A stretch of 64,000 bases of DNA. Origin: Labilithrix sp. Lineage in GTDB: Bacteria; Myxococcota; Polyangia; Polyangiales; Polyangiaceae. The translations under genes and the position numbers were made by a program. The notes beneath the pieces are model-generated. The model searched no databases. It saw only the letters and a list, made by a program, of their open reading frames with translations, and was not told the DNA's origin. Shown piece by piece: positions 38,254 through 46,851 of the stretch. Position 1 is the first letter of the stretch; each line of letters opens with the position of its first letter. The stretch spans positions 1 through 64,000 of the forward strand of contig JAQBQL010000111.1 in assembly GCA_028287035.1 (NCBI GenBank). Reading direction: 5' to 3'.

Positions 38254-39882
38254 CTATTCCGGCGCGCTGGGCTGCGCCGGTCCCATCGTGGGCAGCGGCT
38301 CTGCGGGAAAGTCGGGCGCGCTCCTCTCGGACGCCGCGGGCGCGGGGGCGGTCGGCACGGGGCCTCCGCCGCGGTCGAGCGTGTCTGCCCCGGCGTCGAC
38401 GGGCGAACGGCCCGCCGCCTCGGGTCGGAGCGACGGGAGTGGCGACGAGGCGCTCGGCACCGGGAACACGGGCAGCGGAGGGACCTCGCGGGCGGGCGCC
38501 GCGGGGAGCGACGGCTGCCGGACCGTCGGCGCCGGCGGCGCGCTGGGCCTGGGCGACGGCAACGACGACGGCGACGGCGACAGCGACGAGGACGGCGACG
38601 ACGACGAGCTGCTCGCCGGCGCCGCGTGGCTCGCGCTGGTCGCGCTGCTCGCGCTGCTCGCGCTGCTCGAGGGCGCGGTCCCGGTCCGCGTGACCGTCGC
38701 CGCGGAGGCGCTGGTCACGGGCGCGCTCGACGAAGACGCGCTCGGCGAGTCGCCCGCCGCGTCGGTGCGGTCGCCGCCGCCGGTCCTGACGAGCGCGATC
38801 ATCGCGAGCGCGGCGGCGCCCGCCACGAAGCCGGCGACCCACAGCATGGTGCGACGCTCCTTGGCGCGCGGCGCCTCGAGCGTCGAGGACAGCGTGGTGG
38901 TCGTCGCGCGCGCGAGCGGCGAGCTGCTGTCCGCGGAGGGCGGAACGACGATGTCCACCGTGCTCCGCAAGGACGACGGCGGGATGGCCGAGAAATCCTC
39001 GACGGAGTTGGGGCTCGACTCGGGGCCGAGGGCCTCCCCCAGCGCGGCCCGCACCAAGGCGTGCGCTGCGCTGCGCACGCTCTGGAACCGATCGCCCGGA
39101 GCGCGCGCGCAGGCCCTCGCGAACCACTCGTCGAGCGTCGCAGGCAGCTCGGGCACCACCTGGGAGGGGCGCGGATCGGTCGTGTGGATGGCGAGCGTCA
39201 CCGCCCCCACCGTCGCGCCATCGAACGGACGCGTGCCGGTGAGCGCCTCGTAGACGACCACGCCGAGCGACCAGATGTCGGCGCGGTGGTCGACGCTCTC
39301 GCCCAGGATCTGCTCCGGGCTCATGTAATACGGCGTCCCGATGAGCTGACCGATGCCGGTCGCGAAGGGCGCGCGCTGCTCGTCCTTGGCGGTGCCGAAG
39401 TCGAGGAGCTTCACGTACGGCTCGTCCCCGTCGACGTCGCACAGGAACACGTTCTCGGGCTTCAGGTCGCGGTGCACGACCCCGACCCGGTGCGCCTTCG
39501 CGAGCGCCTTGCCGAGCTGCGCGAGGATGGGGCCGAGCTCGGTCGGCGTGAGGCGACCGCGCGCCAGGATGTGCGCGCCGAGGTCGCGCCCCTCGAGCAG
39601 CTCCATCACGATGAACGCGACGCCGCCGTCCGTGATCCCGGAGTCGAACACCTGGACGACGTGCGGGCTCTTCACGGCCGCCGCGACCGCCGCCTCGCGC
39701 GCGAAGCGGGACGAAGCGTCGCCGTGCGCCTCGACGTCCTTCGACATCAGCTTCACGACCACCTGCATGCCGAGCGTCAGGTGGTCGGCGACCCAGACGG
39801 TCCCCATCCCTCCCTGCGCGAGCGGACGCACCAGCCTCACGGAGGCCGTCACGTAATCGCCGCTCGCAAGCTCCTCCGCCAT
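38254..39882 (-). CDS. Receptor-type Ser/Thr protein kinase with Ser/Pro-rich tail
   Basis: 542 residues. The kinase domain (~15-290) has LAQGGMGTVWVADH, VVVKLM with Lys44, VGVVHRDLKPENVFL (His137-Asp139), LLDFGTAKDEQ (161-163) and QLIGTPYYMSPEQI. A membrane helix (~340-362, WVAGFVAGAAALAMIALV) is followed by a tail of about 180 residues, almost wholly Ser/Pro/Ala, likely disordered. Unlike the neighbouring kinase it has no obvious folded C-terminal sensor domain. It is the first gene of the run with the NamZ-like and second kinase genes. The ATG is at 39882. Confidence 0.92.
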   Translation of the reverse strand: MAEELASGDYVTASVRLVRPLAQGGMGTVWVADHLTLGMQVVVKLMSKDVEAHGDASSRFAREAAVAAAVKSPHVVQVFDSGITDGGVAFIVMELLEGRDLGAHILARGRLTPTELGPILAQLGKALAKAHRVGVVHRDLKPENVFLCDVDGDEPYVKLLDFGTAKDEQRAPFATGIGQLIGTPYYMSPEQILGESVDHRADIWSLGVVVYEALTGTRPFDGATVGAVTLAIHTTDPRPSQVVPELPATLDEWFARACARAPGDRFQSVRSAAHALVRAALGEALGPESSPNSVEDFSAIPPSSLRSTVDIVVPPSADSSSPLARATTTTLSSTLEAPRAKERRTMLWVAGFVAGAAALAMIALVRTGGGDRTDAAGDSPSASSSSAPVTSASAATVTRTGTAPSSSASSASSATSASHAAPASSSSSSPSSSLSPSPSSLPSPRPSAPPAPTVRQPSLPAAPAREVPPLPVFPVPSASSPLPSLRPEAAGRSPVDAGADTLDRGGGPVPTAPAPAASERSAPDFPAEPLPTMGPAQPSAPE

Positions 39883-40070
39883 CTCGCGGGCGGGAGTTTA
39901 CCGCGGTGCGCAAGAAGCGCCCGCGCGGCGTGTCTCCGCACGATGCAAAAGATGCGGTATGCTGAGGACCACCGCCGAGCAGATGCCAGAAGTCGCCACG
40001 ATCGCGGCGGCTTTGGTCTGCAACTTGTTCATACGGGCCCTCCGGCTCGTGGCTCGACCGAGGGTCTCCC

Positions 40071-41435
40071 ATGCGCCGCGTCCTGGTCGTCGACGACGAA
40101 GAGAACATCCGCCTCGTCCTGAAGACGCTGCTGAAGCGCCACGGCTACGAGGTCGAGGTGGCCGACGGCGGGGAGAGCGCGCTCCTGCTCGTCGACTCCT
40201 TCGGCCCGGACGTCATCCTGACCGACGTGCGCATGCCCAAGATGGGCGGCCTCGACCTCCTCGCCACGCTGAAGGCCAAGCAGAACCCGGCGACGGTCAT
40301 CGTGATGAGCGCCTACGGATCCATCGACCTCGCGCTCGAGGCGATGAAGGCCGGCGCCTACGACTACGTGGGCAAGCCGTTCAAGCCCGACGAGATCGTC
40401 CTCGCCCTCAAGAAGGCCGAGGAGCGCGAGACGCTGCGCCGCGAGAACCGCGCCCTCAAGGAGCAGATCCAGAAGGAGAGCCAGTTCGAGTCGATCCTCG
40501 CGAAGAGCCAGCAGATGACCGACATCTTCCGGACGATCTCGAAGATCGCCGACTACAAGACGACGGTCCTCATCCAGGGCGAGAGCGGCGTCGGCAAGGA
40601 GCTCGTGGCGCGCGCGCTGCACTCGCGCGGCAACCGGAAGAACCAGCCCTTCGTCACCATCAACTGCGGAGCGATCCCCGAGAACCTCCTCGAGACCGAG
40701 CTCTTCGGGCACAAGCGCGGCGCGTTCACCGACGCGAACGCCGACCGGCGCGGCCTCTTCGAGGAGGCCGACGGCGGAACGCTGTTCCTCGACGAGATCG
40801 GCGAGCTCCCGCTGTCCCTCCAGGTGAAGCTGCTGCGCGCGCTGCAGGAGGAGACGATCCGGCGCCTCGGCGACTCGAAGGACATCAAGATCGACGTCCG
40901 CATCGTGGCCGCCACGCACCGCGATCTCGCGGCGGAGGCGAAGGCCGGGCGGTTCCGCGAGGACCTCTTCTATCGCATCAACGTGCTGCCGATCCTCATC
41001 CCGCCGCTGCGCGCGCGGAAGGAGGACGTGAACCTGCTCGTCGACCACTTCCTGACGCGCAACAACGCGCGCCTCGGCACGCAGATCCGGGCGGTGGGCC
41101 CCGACGCGCGGAAGCTGCTCCTCGAGTACGGCTGGCCCGGCAACGTGCGCGAGCTCGAGAACACGATCGAGCGCGCGATGGTGCTCTGCGACGGCGACGT
41201 CATCGGCGCGCAGGACCTGCCGGAGCGGCTCCGCGACGCCCTCGATCCGGTGCAGGTGCAGCTCGCGAGCGGCGAGCTGTCGGTCAAGAAGACGACCGCC
41301 GCGATCGAGGAGATCCTCATCCGCCGCGCCCTGACGAAGACGCGCGGTAACCGCACGAAGGCCGCGGAGCTTCTCGAGATCAGCCACCGCGCGCTGCTCT
41401 ACAAGATCAAGGACTACAAGATCACCGAGCTGTGA
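40071..41435 (+). CDS. NtrC-family sigma-54-dependent response regulator
   Basis: 454 residues. Receiver domain (1-115): Asp52 in [12 protein letters not shown], Lys102 in [12 protein letters not shown]+ domain (~140-375): Walker [17 protein letters not shown] (170-177), Walker [15 protein letters not shown] (235-242), and [13 protein letters not shown] near the sensor regions. The sigma-54 contact loop reads GAFTDA instead of GAFTGA. The C-terminal Fis-type HTH ends in [20 protein letters not shown]. It would activate sigma-54 promoters upon phosphorylation by an unlinked histidine kinase. No partner kinase lies within the window. It is transcribed before the AgmX-domain lipoprotein gene, 34 bases upstream of it. 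Confidence 0.93.
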   Translation: MRRVLVVDDEENIRLVLKTLLKRHGYEVEVADGGESALLLVDSFGPDVILTDVRMPKMGGLDLLATLKAKQNPATVIVMSAYGSIDLALEAMKAGAYDYVGKPFKPDEIVLALKKAEERETLRRENRALKEQIQKESQFESILAKSQQMTDIFRTISKIADYKTTVLIQGESGVGKELVARALHSRGNRKNQPFVTINCGAIPENLLETELFGHKRGAFTDANADRRGLFEEADGGTLFLDEIGELPLSLQVKLLRALQEETIRRLGDSKDIKIDVRIVAATHRDLAAEAKAGRFREDLFYRINVLPILIPPLRARKEDVNLLVDHFLTRNNARLGTQIRAVGPDARKLLLEYGWPGNVRELENTIERAMVLCDGDVIGAQDLPERLRDALDPVQVQLASGELSVKKTTAAIEEILIRRALTKTRGNRTKAAELLEISHRALLYKIKDYKITEL

Positions 41436-41469
41436 GCGCCCTGGCGTGCCTGATGATAAGGTCCGGCGC

Positions 41470-42021
41470 ATGCGTGCACCGGCTCCCCTTCTTGCGCTGA
41501 CGCTCTCCCTTCTCGCCGCCACCAGCGCGTGCGGTGGTGACAAGCCGAAGGTCGACGACCCGTCCACGACGAACGCCCCGGACGACGGCACCGGCAACGT
41601 GAAGTGGGAGGGCGCGAGCGCGACGCCGCCGCCCGCCTCGACCAGCAGCGGCAGCGGCGGCGGCGCCACCGTCAACGAGGGCGCGACCCGCAACCAGAAC
41701 CAGTACGACAAGGAGTCGACCGAGATCGCGGTCAAGCGCGCGGCGCGTCAGGTGAAGGACAACTGCGGCGCCGCCAAGGACGACGCCGGCAAGGCGACCG
41801 GCCCCTGGGGCAAGGTCACGATCCAGCTCGCGCTCGGCCACAACGGGCACTCGAAGGGGACCACGGTCCCGGCGCCGTTCCAGGGCAAGCCGGTCGGCAA
41901 CTGCATCGAGCGCGCGTTCACGAACCTGACGTTCGCGCCGTGGGCCGGCACCGACACGGAGATCACCTGGGAAGTGGAGCTCGTGCAGCCCGCCGCAGAG
42001 GCCGCGCCCGCGAAGAAGTGA
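41470..42021 (+). CDS. Lipoprotein with AgmX/PglI-like C-terminal domain
   Basis: 183 residues from ATG 41470. The start gives a signal ending ATSAC with an acceptable lipobox. A Gly/Ser/Thr-rich linker follows. Residues ~90-180 form a domain with an early Cys, then GPWGKVTIQLALGHNGHSKG, PFQGKPVGNCIERAFTNLTF and EITWEVELVQP. PF-G-PVG-C matches the domain at 1-581 almost residue for residue, so both belong to one family. It probably sits at the envelope, possibly acting with motility or receptor proteins. It follows the NtrC-type regulator by 34 bases and may be co-transcribed. Confidence 0.75.
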   Translation: MRAPAPLLALTLSLLAATSACGGDKPKVDDPSTTNAPDDGTGNVKWEGASATPPPASTSSGSGGGATVNEGATRNQNQYDKESTEIAVKRAARQVKDNCGAAKDDAGKATGPWGKVTIQLALGHNGHSKGTTVPAPFQGKPVGNCIERAFTNLTFAPWAGTDTEITWEVELVQPAAEAAPAKK

Positions 42022-42031
42022 CGGGCGGCGG

Positions 42032-44386
42032 CTAGAGACCTTCGTCCATGCGGCGCATGCCTTCGAGGAGGAGCGCCTCGGCCGAGTCGTCCATCACGCG
42101 GCGGGGCGGCGTGAAGCTCGGGTCGAGTGCGAAGTCGCCGTCCTGGAACTTGAGGAGCGCATAGAAGGCGTCCTTGCCGGTGAGGTCGCCGAGCTGCGCG
42201 TTCGCGATCGCGCCCTCGAGGAAGTGGATCTCGCCGTTCTTGCCGGCCGAGCGCACGACGAGCCGTCCGGTCTTCCGGCCGTGGAAGAGCACCTGGACGA
42301 TGTCGGGGAGGCCCATCTCGCGGAGGCTTCCGTTGACGCCCTTCGGTCCGCGGTTGGTCGACCACTGGTCGAGCATGGCCTTCAGCTTCGCGACCATCAC
42401 GTCGGCCTGGACGGGCTTCGCGACGAAGTCCATCGCGCCCAGCTCGAACGCGCGGTTCGCCTCGGTGCGGCCTTGCTTGCGGGTGTGGACGACCCACGGC
42501 ATGTCGCGGCCCCACGGCTCCTTGCGGGCCTCGGAGAGGAAGGCGAGGCCGTCGCCGTCGGGCAGCTCGACCTCGCAGACGACGAGGTCCACCTCGGTCG
42601 CCTCGGCGCTGCCGAGAAGCTTGCGGGCTGCCTCGGCGCTGCGCGCGGTCTTCACGTCGAAGCCCTGCTCGACCATGCGCAGCTCGAGGACCGTCGACTC
42701 CTCGGGGTCGGCGTCGACGAGGAGGACGCGGTAGCGGCTGCCCATCAGCTTCGCGCGCATGTCCTCGCCGAGCACGAGCGACTTGAAGAGGTCGAGCAGC
42801 GACGCGTCGAAGATGGTGCCCTTGTGCTTCATGAGCACGTTCACCGCCTCGGCGGGCCCGAGCACCTTGCGGAACGGGTTCCGCGGGTTCTGCGTGAGGT
42901 CCGCGTACGTGTCGGCGATCGACAGGAGGCGCGCGCCGAGCGGGATGTCCTTGCCGACCAGCTTGTCGGGGAAGCCCTTGCCGTCGACGCGCTCGTACAT
43001 GTGGAAGACCGCGTTCTTGATCGATGCGGTCAGGCGCACCGCCTCGAGCAGACGCAGCGGCGTGTCGTAGGCCTTCACGGCGGCGACCCGGTGACCCTCG
43101 TACTCCGCGCAGTTCAGCGCGGTGAGATGGAACTGGCCCATCTTTCCGAGGTCGTGGATGTGACCGGCGATGACCACCGCCTGCGTCTCCGCGCGGTCGA
43201 GGCTCATGCGCTCGGCGACGCGGCGGAGCAGGCGCGCGACCTGCGAGGAATGCCCGCGCAGCTCCTGGCGCGAGGTCTCGAGGAGGCTCACCATGACCGT
43301 GAGCAGCTCGACGGTCGTGTCGTGCTGGAGGACGTCGATGCGCGCCTGGGTGCTCGAGGGCGGCTCGGTCCCGCGCTGCGTCGCGCGTCGCGGCAGCTCG
43401 GTCACGGCGGTCGGCGGCATCGACTCGTCGTCGGGCGGCTCGCTGAAGACGGGGGCACGCGCGGCGCGCGGCAGCGGGCTCGTGCTCGGCGGCGGCGGCG
43501 GCACCGAGAGCGAGAGGCTGGCCGTGCCGCGGGATTGCCCACGCTGCGGCTCGACGCTCTGCCCGCGGGCCGTCGCGCCCGGATCACGAGCGCGCAGCGC
43601 GCGCGGCGGCAGCGGCGGCGCCTCGAGCGACTCGATGGGCTCGGGGTTCGTCTGCCGCGCCACGCGGGGCGCCCCGATCTGCGGCGACGACGGCGGGATC
43701 GCCACGCGCTGCGCCGGGAGATTGGGCGGCTGGATACCGGGCGTCGTCGACATCCCGGTGCTCACCGCCCGCGGCGCCGGCTCGTCGAAGTCGAACGACG
43801 GCGCGCTGTAGGCGGGCGGTCGCCCCTGCTCCTTGCCGGCGACGACGCGCCCGTCACGCGTCACCTGCTGGCCGAAGTCGTAGTTGAGGCCGGCGCGCTC
43901 GAGCAGATCGAACGCCCGCGGATCGCCGCCGTGGTGCTTCCGGATCGCCGCCGCGATCGCCGCCGGCCGGGCGACGAAGGCCTTCACCTCGGTCGCGCCC
44001 GAGACGAGCTTGACGTCGCGGAGGACGTCGAGGTTGTCGGGGTCGGCGGTCACGACGCTGAGGACGCTCTTCGCGCGATCGAAGAGGACCGGGAAGACGC
44101 CGAGCGTCTCCGCCACGCGACGCGGGATCATCTGCACCGTCGCGCGCGGGATGTCGGCCTTCGAGAGCCGCTCGGTCGACAGGTAGTTGGTGCGGTAGAT
44201 CGACGAGAGCGCCTTGAGCAGGTCGCCCTCGCTCATGATCTCGTTGTCGACGAGCACCTCTTCGGCGCGCTCACCGTTCTGCGCGACGAGGGCCACCACG
44301 CGTTCGAACTCGCCCCGGTCCAGCACCTGCGCTCGCAGGAGCAGGTCGGCTGCCTTCGTCTTGGGTGTGGCGAGAGGACCGCTCAC
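42032..44386 (-). CDS. Four-module signalling protein: T2SSE_N, degenerate HD-GYP, pseudo-receiver, PATAN
   Basis: 784 residues. An N-terminal GspE/MshE-type domain covers ~10-150 (VAETLGVFPVLFDRAKSVLS, VVTADPDNLDVLRDV). A long disordered Pro/Ser/Arg-rich linker (~190-345) follows. Region ~355-530 is HD-GYP-like with AGHIHDLGKMGQFHL (His411-Asp412) and FHMYERVDGKGFPDKL in place of the usual HHExxDGxGYP, so the second His pair is lost. Region ~552-675 is receiver-like, but the phospho-acceptor is Glu605 (LVVCEVELPDGDG) with Lys657 retained. The C-terminus (~685-784) is a PATAN/DUF4388 module (MGLPDIVQVLFHGRKTGRL). The design suggests cyclic di-GMP sensing or binding rather than hydrolysis. It converges with the AgmX lipoprotein. 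Confidence 0.85.
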   Translation of the reverse strand: MSGPLATPKTKAADLLLRAQVLDRGEFERVVALVAQNGERAEEVLVDNEIMSEGDLLKALSSIYRTNYLSTERLSKADIPRATVQMIPRRVAETLGVFPVLFDRAKSVLSVVTADPDNLDVLRDVKLVSGATEVKAFVARPAAIAAAIRKHHGGDPRAFDLLERAGLNYDFGQQVTRDGRVVAGKEQGRPPAYSAPSFDFDEPAPRAVSTGMSTTPGIQPPNLPAQRVAIPPSSPQIGAPRVARQTNPEPIESLEAPPLPPRALRARDPGATARGQSVEPQRGQSRGTASLSLSVPPPPPSTSPLPRAARAPVFSEPPDDESMPPTAVTELPRRATQRGTEPPSSTQARIDVLQHDTTVELLTVMVSLLETSRQELRGHSSQVARLLRRVAERMSLDRAETQAVVIAGHIHDLGKMGQFHLTALNCAEYEGHRVAAVKAYDTPLRLLEAVRLTASIKNAVFHMYERVDGKGFPDKLVGKDIPLGARLLSIADTYADLTQNPRNPFRKVLGPAEAVNVLMKHKGTIFDASLLDLFKSLVLGEDMRAKLMGSRYRVLLVDADPEESTVLELRMVEQGFDVKTARSAEAARKLLGSAEATEVDLVVCEVELPDGDGLAFLSEARKEPWGRDMPWVVHTRKQGRTEANRAFELGAMDFVAKPVQADVMVAKLKAMLDQWSTNRGPKGVNGSLREMGLPDIVQVLFHGRKTGRLVVRSAGKNGEIHFLEGAIANAQLGDLTGKDAFYALLKFQDGDFALDPSFTPPRRVMDDSAEALLLEGMRRMDEGL

Positions 44387-44401
44387 CGGGATCCTCGTAT
44401 T

Positions 44402-45043
44402 CTAGCTGCCTTGCGCGGCCCTCTGGCGCACGAAACTCACCAGAAAATCGAGCGCGACGCGGTTCTGGCCACCCTCGGGGATGATCACGTCGGCAAAGCG
44501 CTTCGACGGCTCGACGAAGGCCTGGTGCATCGGGCGCACGCTCTCGTAGTACTGCTTTCGGACCTGCGCGAAGGTCCGCCCGCGGTGCTCGAGATCGCGT
44601 CGGATCCGGCGCATCAGGCGGATGTCCGAGTCGGTGTCGACGAACAGCTTGACCTCGAAGCGCGACCGCAGCCGGTCATCGGCGAGGACCAGTATCCCCT
44701 CGACCACGATGACGGGCGCAGGCTCGATGCGGAGCCCCTGCTTCTCGCGGTCGTGGGTCGCGAAGTCGTACGTCGGGCGCATGATGGTCGAGCCGGAGCG
44801 GAGCTCGTCGATCTGCGTGGTGAGCAGGTCGAGCTCGAGCGCGTCGGGGTGGTCGTAGTTGACGCTCGCGCGCTCGGAGAGCGGCAGGTGCGACTGCGCG
44901 CGGTAGTAGTGGTCCTGCTCGAGGAGGATGCCCTGCCCCGGCGGCAGCGCCTCCAGGATCGACTTCGCGATGGTGCTCTTCCCCGACCCGGAGCCCCCCG
45001 CGATCCCGAGAACGAGAGGTGCTTTGAACGGGGCTTGCGTCAC
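44402..45043 (-). CDS. udk: Uridine kinase
   Basis: 213 residues from GTG 45043 (VTQAPFKAPLVLGIAGG). A GTG at 45061 in the same frame would add six residues; the shorter start matches family length. The P-loop is VLGIAGGSGSGKSTIAKS. Further family motifs are EQDHYYRAQSHLPL, VNYDHPDALELDLL, DFATHDREKQGLRI, PVIVVEGILVLADD and RRDLEHRGRTFAQV. It phosphorylates uridine and cytidine to the monophosphates for nucleotide salvage in the cytoplasm. It is separated by 15 bases from the multi-domain protein and 37 from the hydrolase, all minus strand. Confidence 0.95.
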   Translation of the reverse strand: MTQAPFKAPLVLGIAGGSGSGKSTIAKSILEALPPGQGILLEQDHYYRAQSHLPLSERASVNYDHPDALELDLLTTQIDELRSGSTIMRPTYDFATHDREKQGLRIEPAPVIVVEGILVLADDRLRSRFEVKLFVDTDSDIRLMRRIRRDLEHRGRTFAQVRKQYYESVRPMHQAFVEPSKRFADVIIPEGGQNRVALDFLVSFVRQRAAQGS

Positions 45044-45080
45044 GCGGCAGGTGACTACCACAGGAGCCGCGGAGCCGCGC

Positions 45081-45836
45081 CTACTTCGCGGCCACGAGCC
45101 ACGCGAGCGGACGCCGGTAGGTGCTGACCATGCGGTCGCTCGGCACCTCGTGGCCCATGCCGGGAACGAGCTTCACCTTCACGGGCACCTTGTTCTTCTT
45201 GAGCGTGTCGCCGACGCGAACCGTGTTCTGCGCGACGCCATCGTTCTCGCCCGTGAGCAGGTAGACGCGGCGGACGTGGCGCTTCTGCTCGTCCAGCGCC
45301 TCGGTGACGTCGCCTCCCCAGTACTGGTCACTGGCGCCGAGGATCAGCCACTTCGTCCACGTCGTCTGGTCCTTGAGACCGACCTGCATCGCCACGAACG
45401 CGCCCTCGCTGAAGCCGATGAGGACGTTGCCGCGGCGGGTGACCCGGCCCTTGTACTTTGCACGCAGCGCGTGGATCGCGCCGTCGATGACCCGCTGGGC
45501 CTCGCCTGCGCCGTTCGACCACGTGCGCCCGCCCGACTCGCTCGTGCCGGGGCCCGAAGGACAGACGACCCAGCCGAACTGCGTGCCGACCTTCGCCCAC
45601 TTGCGGCAGTCCTCGGCGGGGTTTCCGCCGCGCCCGTGCAGGTACATGAGGATGGGCCGCGGGCCCTTCGCCTGGGGCTTGAAGTAGTACGCGTCCGGCG
45701 CGCCCTCGACCTCGAGCTTCAGCGGCTCGCCGATCGCGGACCCGGTCTTCGCCTCCGCCCGCGACGGCCAGGCGAGCACCGCGAGGGCGATCGCCAGGGC
45801 GAGGAAGGTAAAGCAGGTGCGAAGGACGTGACGCAT
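45081..45836 (-). CDS. Exported alpha/beta hydrolase of the dienelactone/feruloyl type
   Basis: 251 residues. The N-terminal hydrophobic signal (TFLALAIALAVLAWPSRAEA) predicts export, cleaved near SRAEAK. Mature signs are ILMYLHGRGGNPAEDC with the oxyanion region, a nucleophile elbow NVLIGFSEGAFVAMQVG in GFSEG form, TGENDGVAQNT with a possible Asp and KLVPGMGHEVPSDR with the catalytic His. The substrate is unknown; such enzymes cleave esters. It precedes udk on the same strand. It lies directly downstream of the heme operon but the hairpin between suggests separation. Confidence 0.75.
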   Translation of the reverse strand: MRHVLRTCFTFLALAIALAVLAWPSRAEAKTGSAIGEPLKLEVEGAPDAYYFKPQAKGPRPILMYLHGRGGNPAEDCRKWAKVGTQFGWVVCPSGPGTSESGGRTWSNGAGEAQRVIDGAIHALRAKYKGRVTRRGNVLIGFSEGAFVAMQVGLKDQTTWTKWLILGASDQYWGGDVTEALDEQKRHVRRVYLLTGENDGVAQNTVRVGDTLKKNKVPVKVKLVPGMGHEVPSDRMVSTYRRPLAWLVAAK

Positions 45837-45886
45837 GGCGGGACGGAGCCCGGAGCATAGTCGAGCGCGGCCCGCCGGCAAGGCCA

Positions 45887-45906
45887 CCGGGTCCGAAAGG
45901 GCCCGG
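45887..45906 (-). terminator. Hairpin downstream of hemC
   Basis: CCGGGTCC (45887-45894) pairs with GGGCCCGG (45899-45906) with one G-T wobble around a GAAA loop. It starts just after the hemC stop (45911) in the direction of transcription. No T-run follows, so factor-independent activity is uncertain. It fits as a boundary of the heme operon. Confidence 0.45.
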
Positions 45907-45910
45907 CGGC

Positions 45911-46810
45911 TCAGCGGGACGCGTGGAGCTCGCGGCCGAGGGCCTCGCCCACGACGCGCGCGGCGTCGTCCGAGGCGGGCCAGGGCACCGTGACGGCGGC
46001 GCTGCGGTGGCCCGTTCCATCGGGCTCCGCCACGAAGGCGCGGAGGAGGAGATCGGCTCCGGCGCGCATGCCGTAGACGCCGAGCGGCGTCTTGCAATCG
46101 CCCTCGAGCGCCACCATCACGCCTCGCTCGGCGGCGACGCAGCGGCTGGTCGGCTCGTGGTGGAGAGCCGCGAGCGCCTGCCGCGTGGCTGCGTCCTCCT
46201 CGCGGCACTCGATGCCGAGCGCGCCCTGCCCGACCGCCGGCAAGGACAGCTCCGGCTCGAGCACCTCGGTCGCGCGGCCCTCGAGGCCGAGCCGCACGAG
46301 ACCGGCGCGCGCGAGCACGATGGCGTCGCACTCGCCGGCGTCGACCTTCCGGAGCCGCGTGTCGACGTTGCCGCGCATCGGCACGATGTGGAGATCGGGC
46401 CGCTGCGCGAGCAGGCTGACCGCGCGGCGCAGGCTGCTCGTCCCGACCGTCGCGCCCTGCGGGAGCGCCGCGAGCGTCTGGTGACGCGGGCTCACGAGCA
46501 CGTCGCGCGGGTCCTCGCGCTCCGGGATGCACGCGATGAGGAGGCCATCGGGCAGCACGCCGGGGACGTCCTTGATCGAGTGCACGGCGAGCTGCGCGCG
46601 CCCGTCGAGGAGCGCCTCCTCGATCTCCTTCACGAAGAGGCCCTTGCCGCCGACCTCGGACAGCGGCCGGTCCTGGATGCGATCGCCCGTGGTGACGACC
46701 TGCAGCTCCTCGACCTCGAGGCCGGCGTTCGCGGCCACGAGCCGCTTCACGAACGCGCGGCACTGCGCGAGGGCGAGCTGCGAGCGGCGCGTGGCGTAGG
46801 TGAGCTTCAT
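45911..46810 (-). CDS. hemC: Hydroxymethylbilane synthase
   Basis: 299 residues. It joins four porphobilinogen units into hydroxymethylbilane. Family signs are MKLTYATRRSQLALAQCRAF, TTGDRIQDRPLSEVGGKGLF, HSIKDVPGVLP, GTSSLRRAVSLLAQRPDL, VPMRGNVDTRLRKV and LEGDCKTPLGVYGM with the dipyrromethane-cofactor Cys239. It is the last gene of the operon after hemA; the gap to hemA is 41 bases. The domain order and length are ordinary for the family. Confidence 0.97.
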   Translation of the reverse strand: MKLTYATRRSQLALAQCRAFVKRLVAANAGLEVEELQVVTTGDRIQDRPLSEVGGKGLFVKEIEEALLDGRAQLAVHSIKDVPGVLPDGLLIACIPEREDPRDVLVSPRHQTLAALPQGATVGTSSLRRAVSLLAQRPDLHIVPMRGNVDTRLRKVDAGECDAIVLARAGLVRLGLEGRATEVLEPELSLPAVGQGALGIECREEDAATRQALAALHHEPTSRCVAAERGVMVALEGDCKTPLGVYGMRAGADLLLRAFVAEPDGTGHRSAAVTVPWPASDDAARVVGEALGRELHASR

Positions 46811-46851
46811 CGCCGGCTACGATAGGAGAGATGCCCGCGCCGGGCACGCGA

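Noticed and set aside
38550..38620. GAC/GGC simple-sequence stretch read as a tandem repeat
   Set aside because: It encodes the Ser/Pro-rich tail of the kinase on the minus strand; low-complexity codons explain it and the units are irregular.
39961..40070. Possible small gene starting ATG 39961 before the NtrC-type regulator
   Set aside because: Continues as an out-of-frame read-through of the regulator with no recognisable sequence; treated as leader DNA. A TATGCT at about 39958 could be a -10 but has no good -35.
42224..45127. Plus-strand open frame opposite the HD-GYP/receiver protein and udk
   Set aside because: Antisense shadow, spans two real genes and an intergenic gap.
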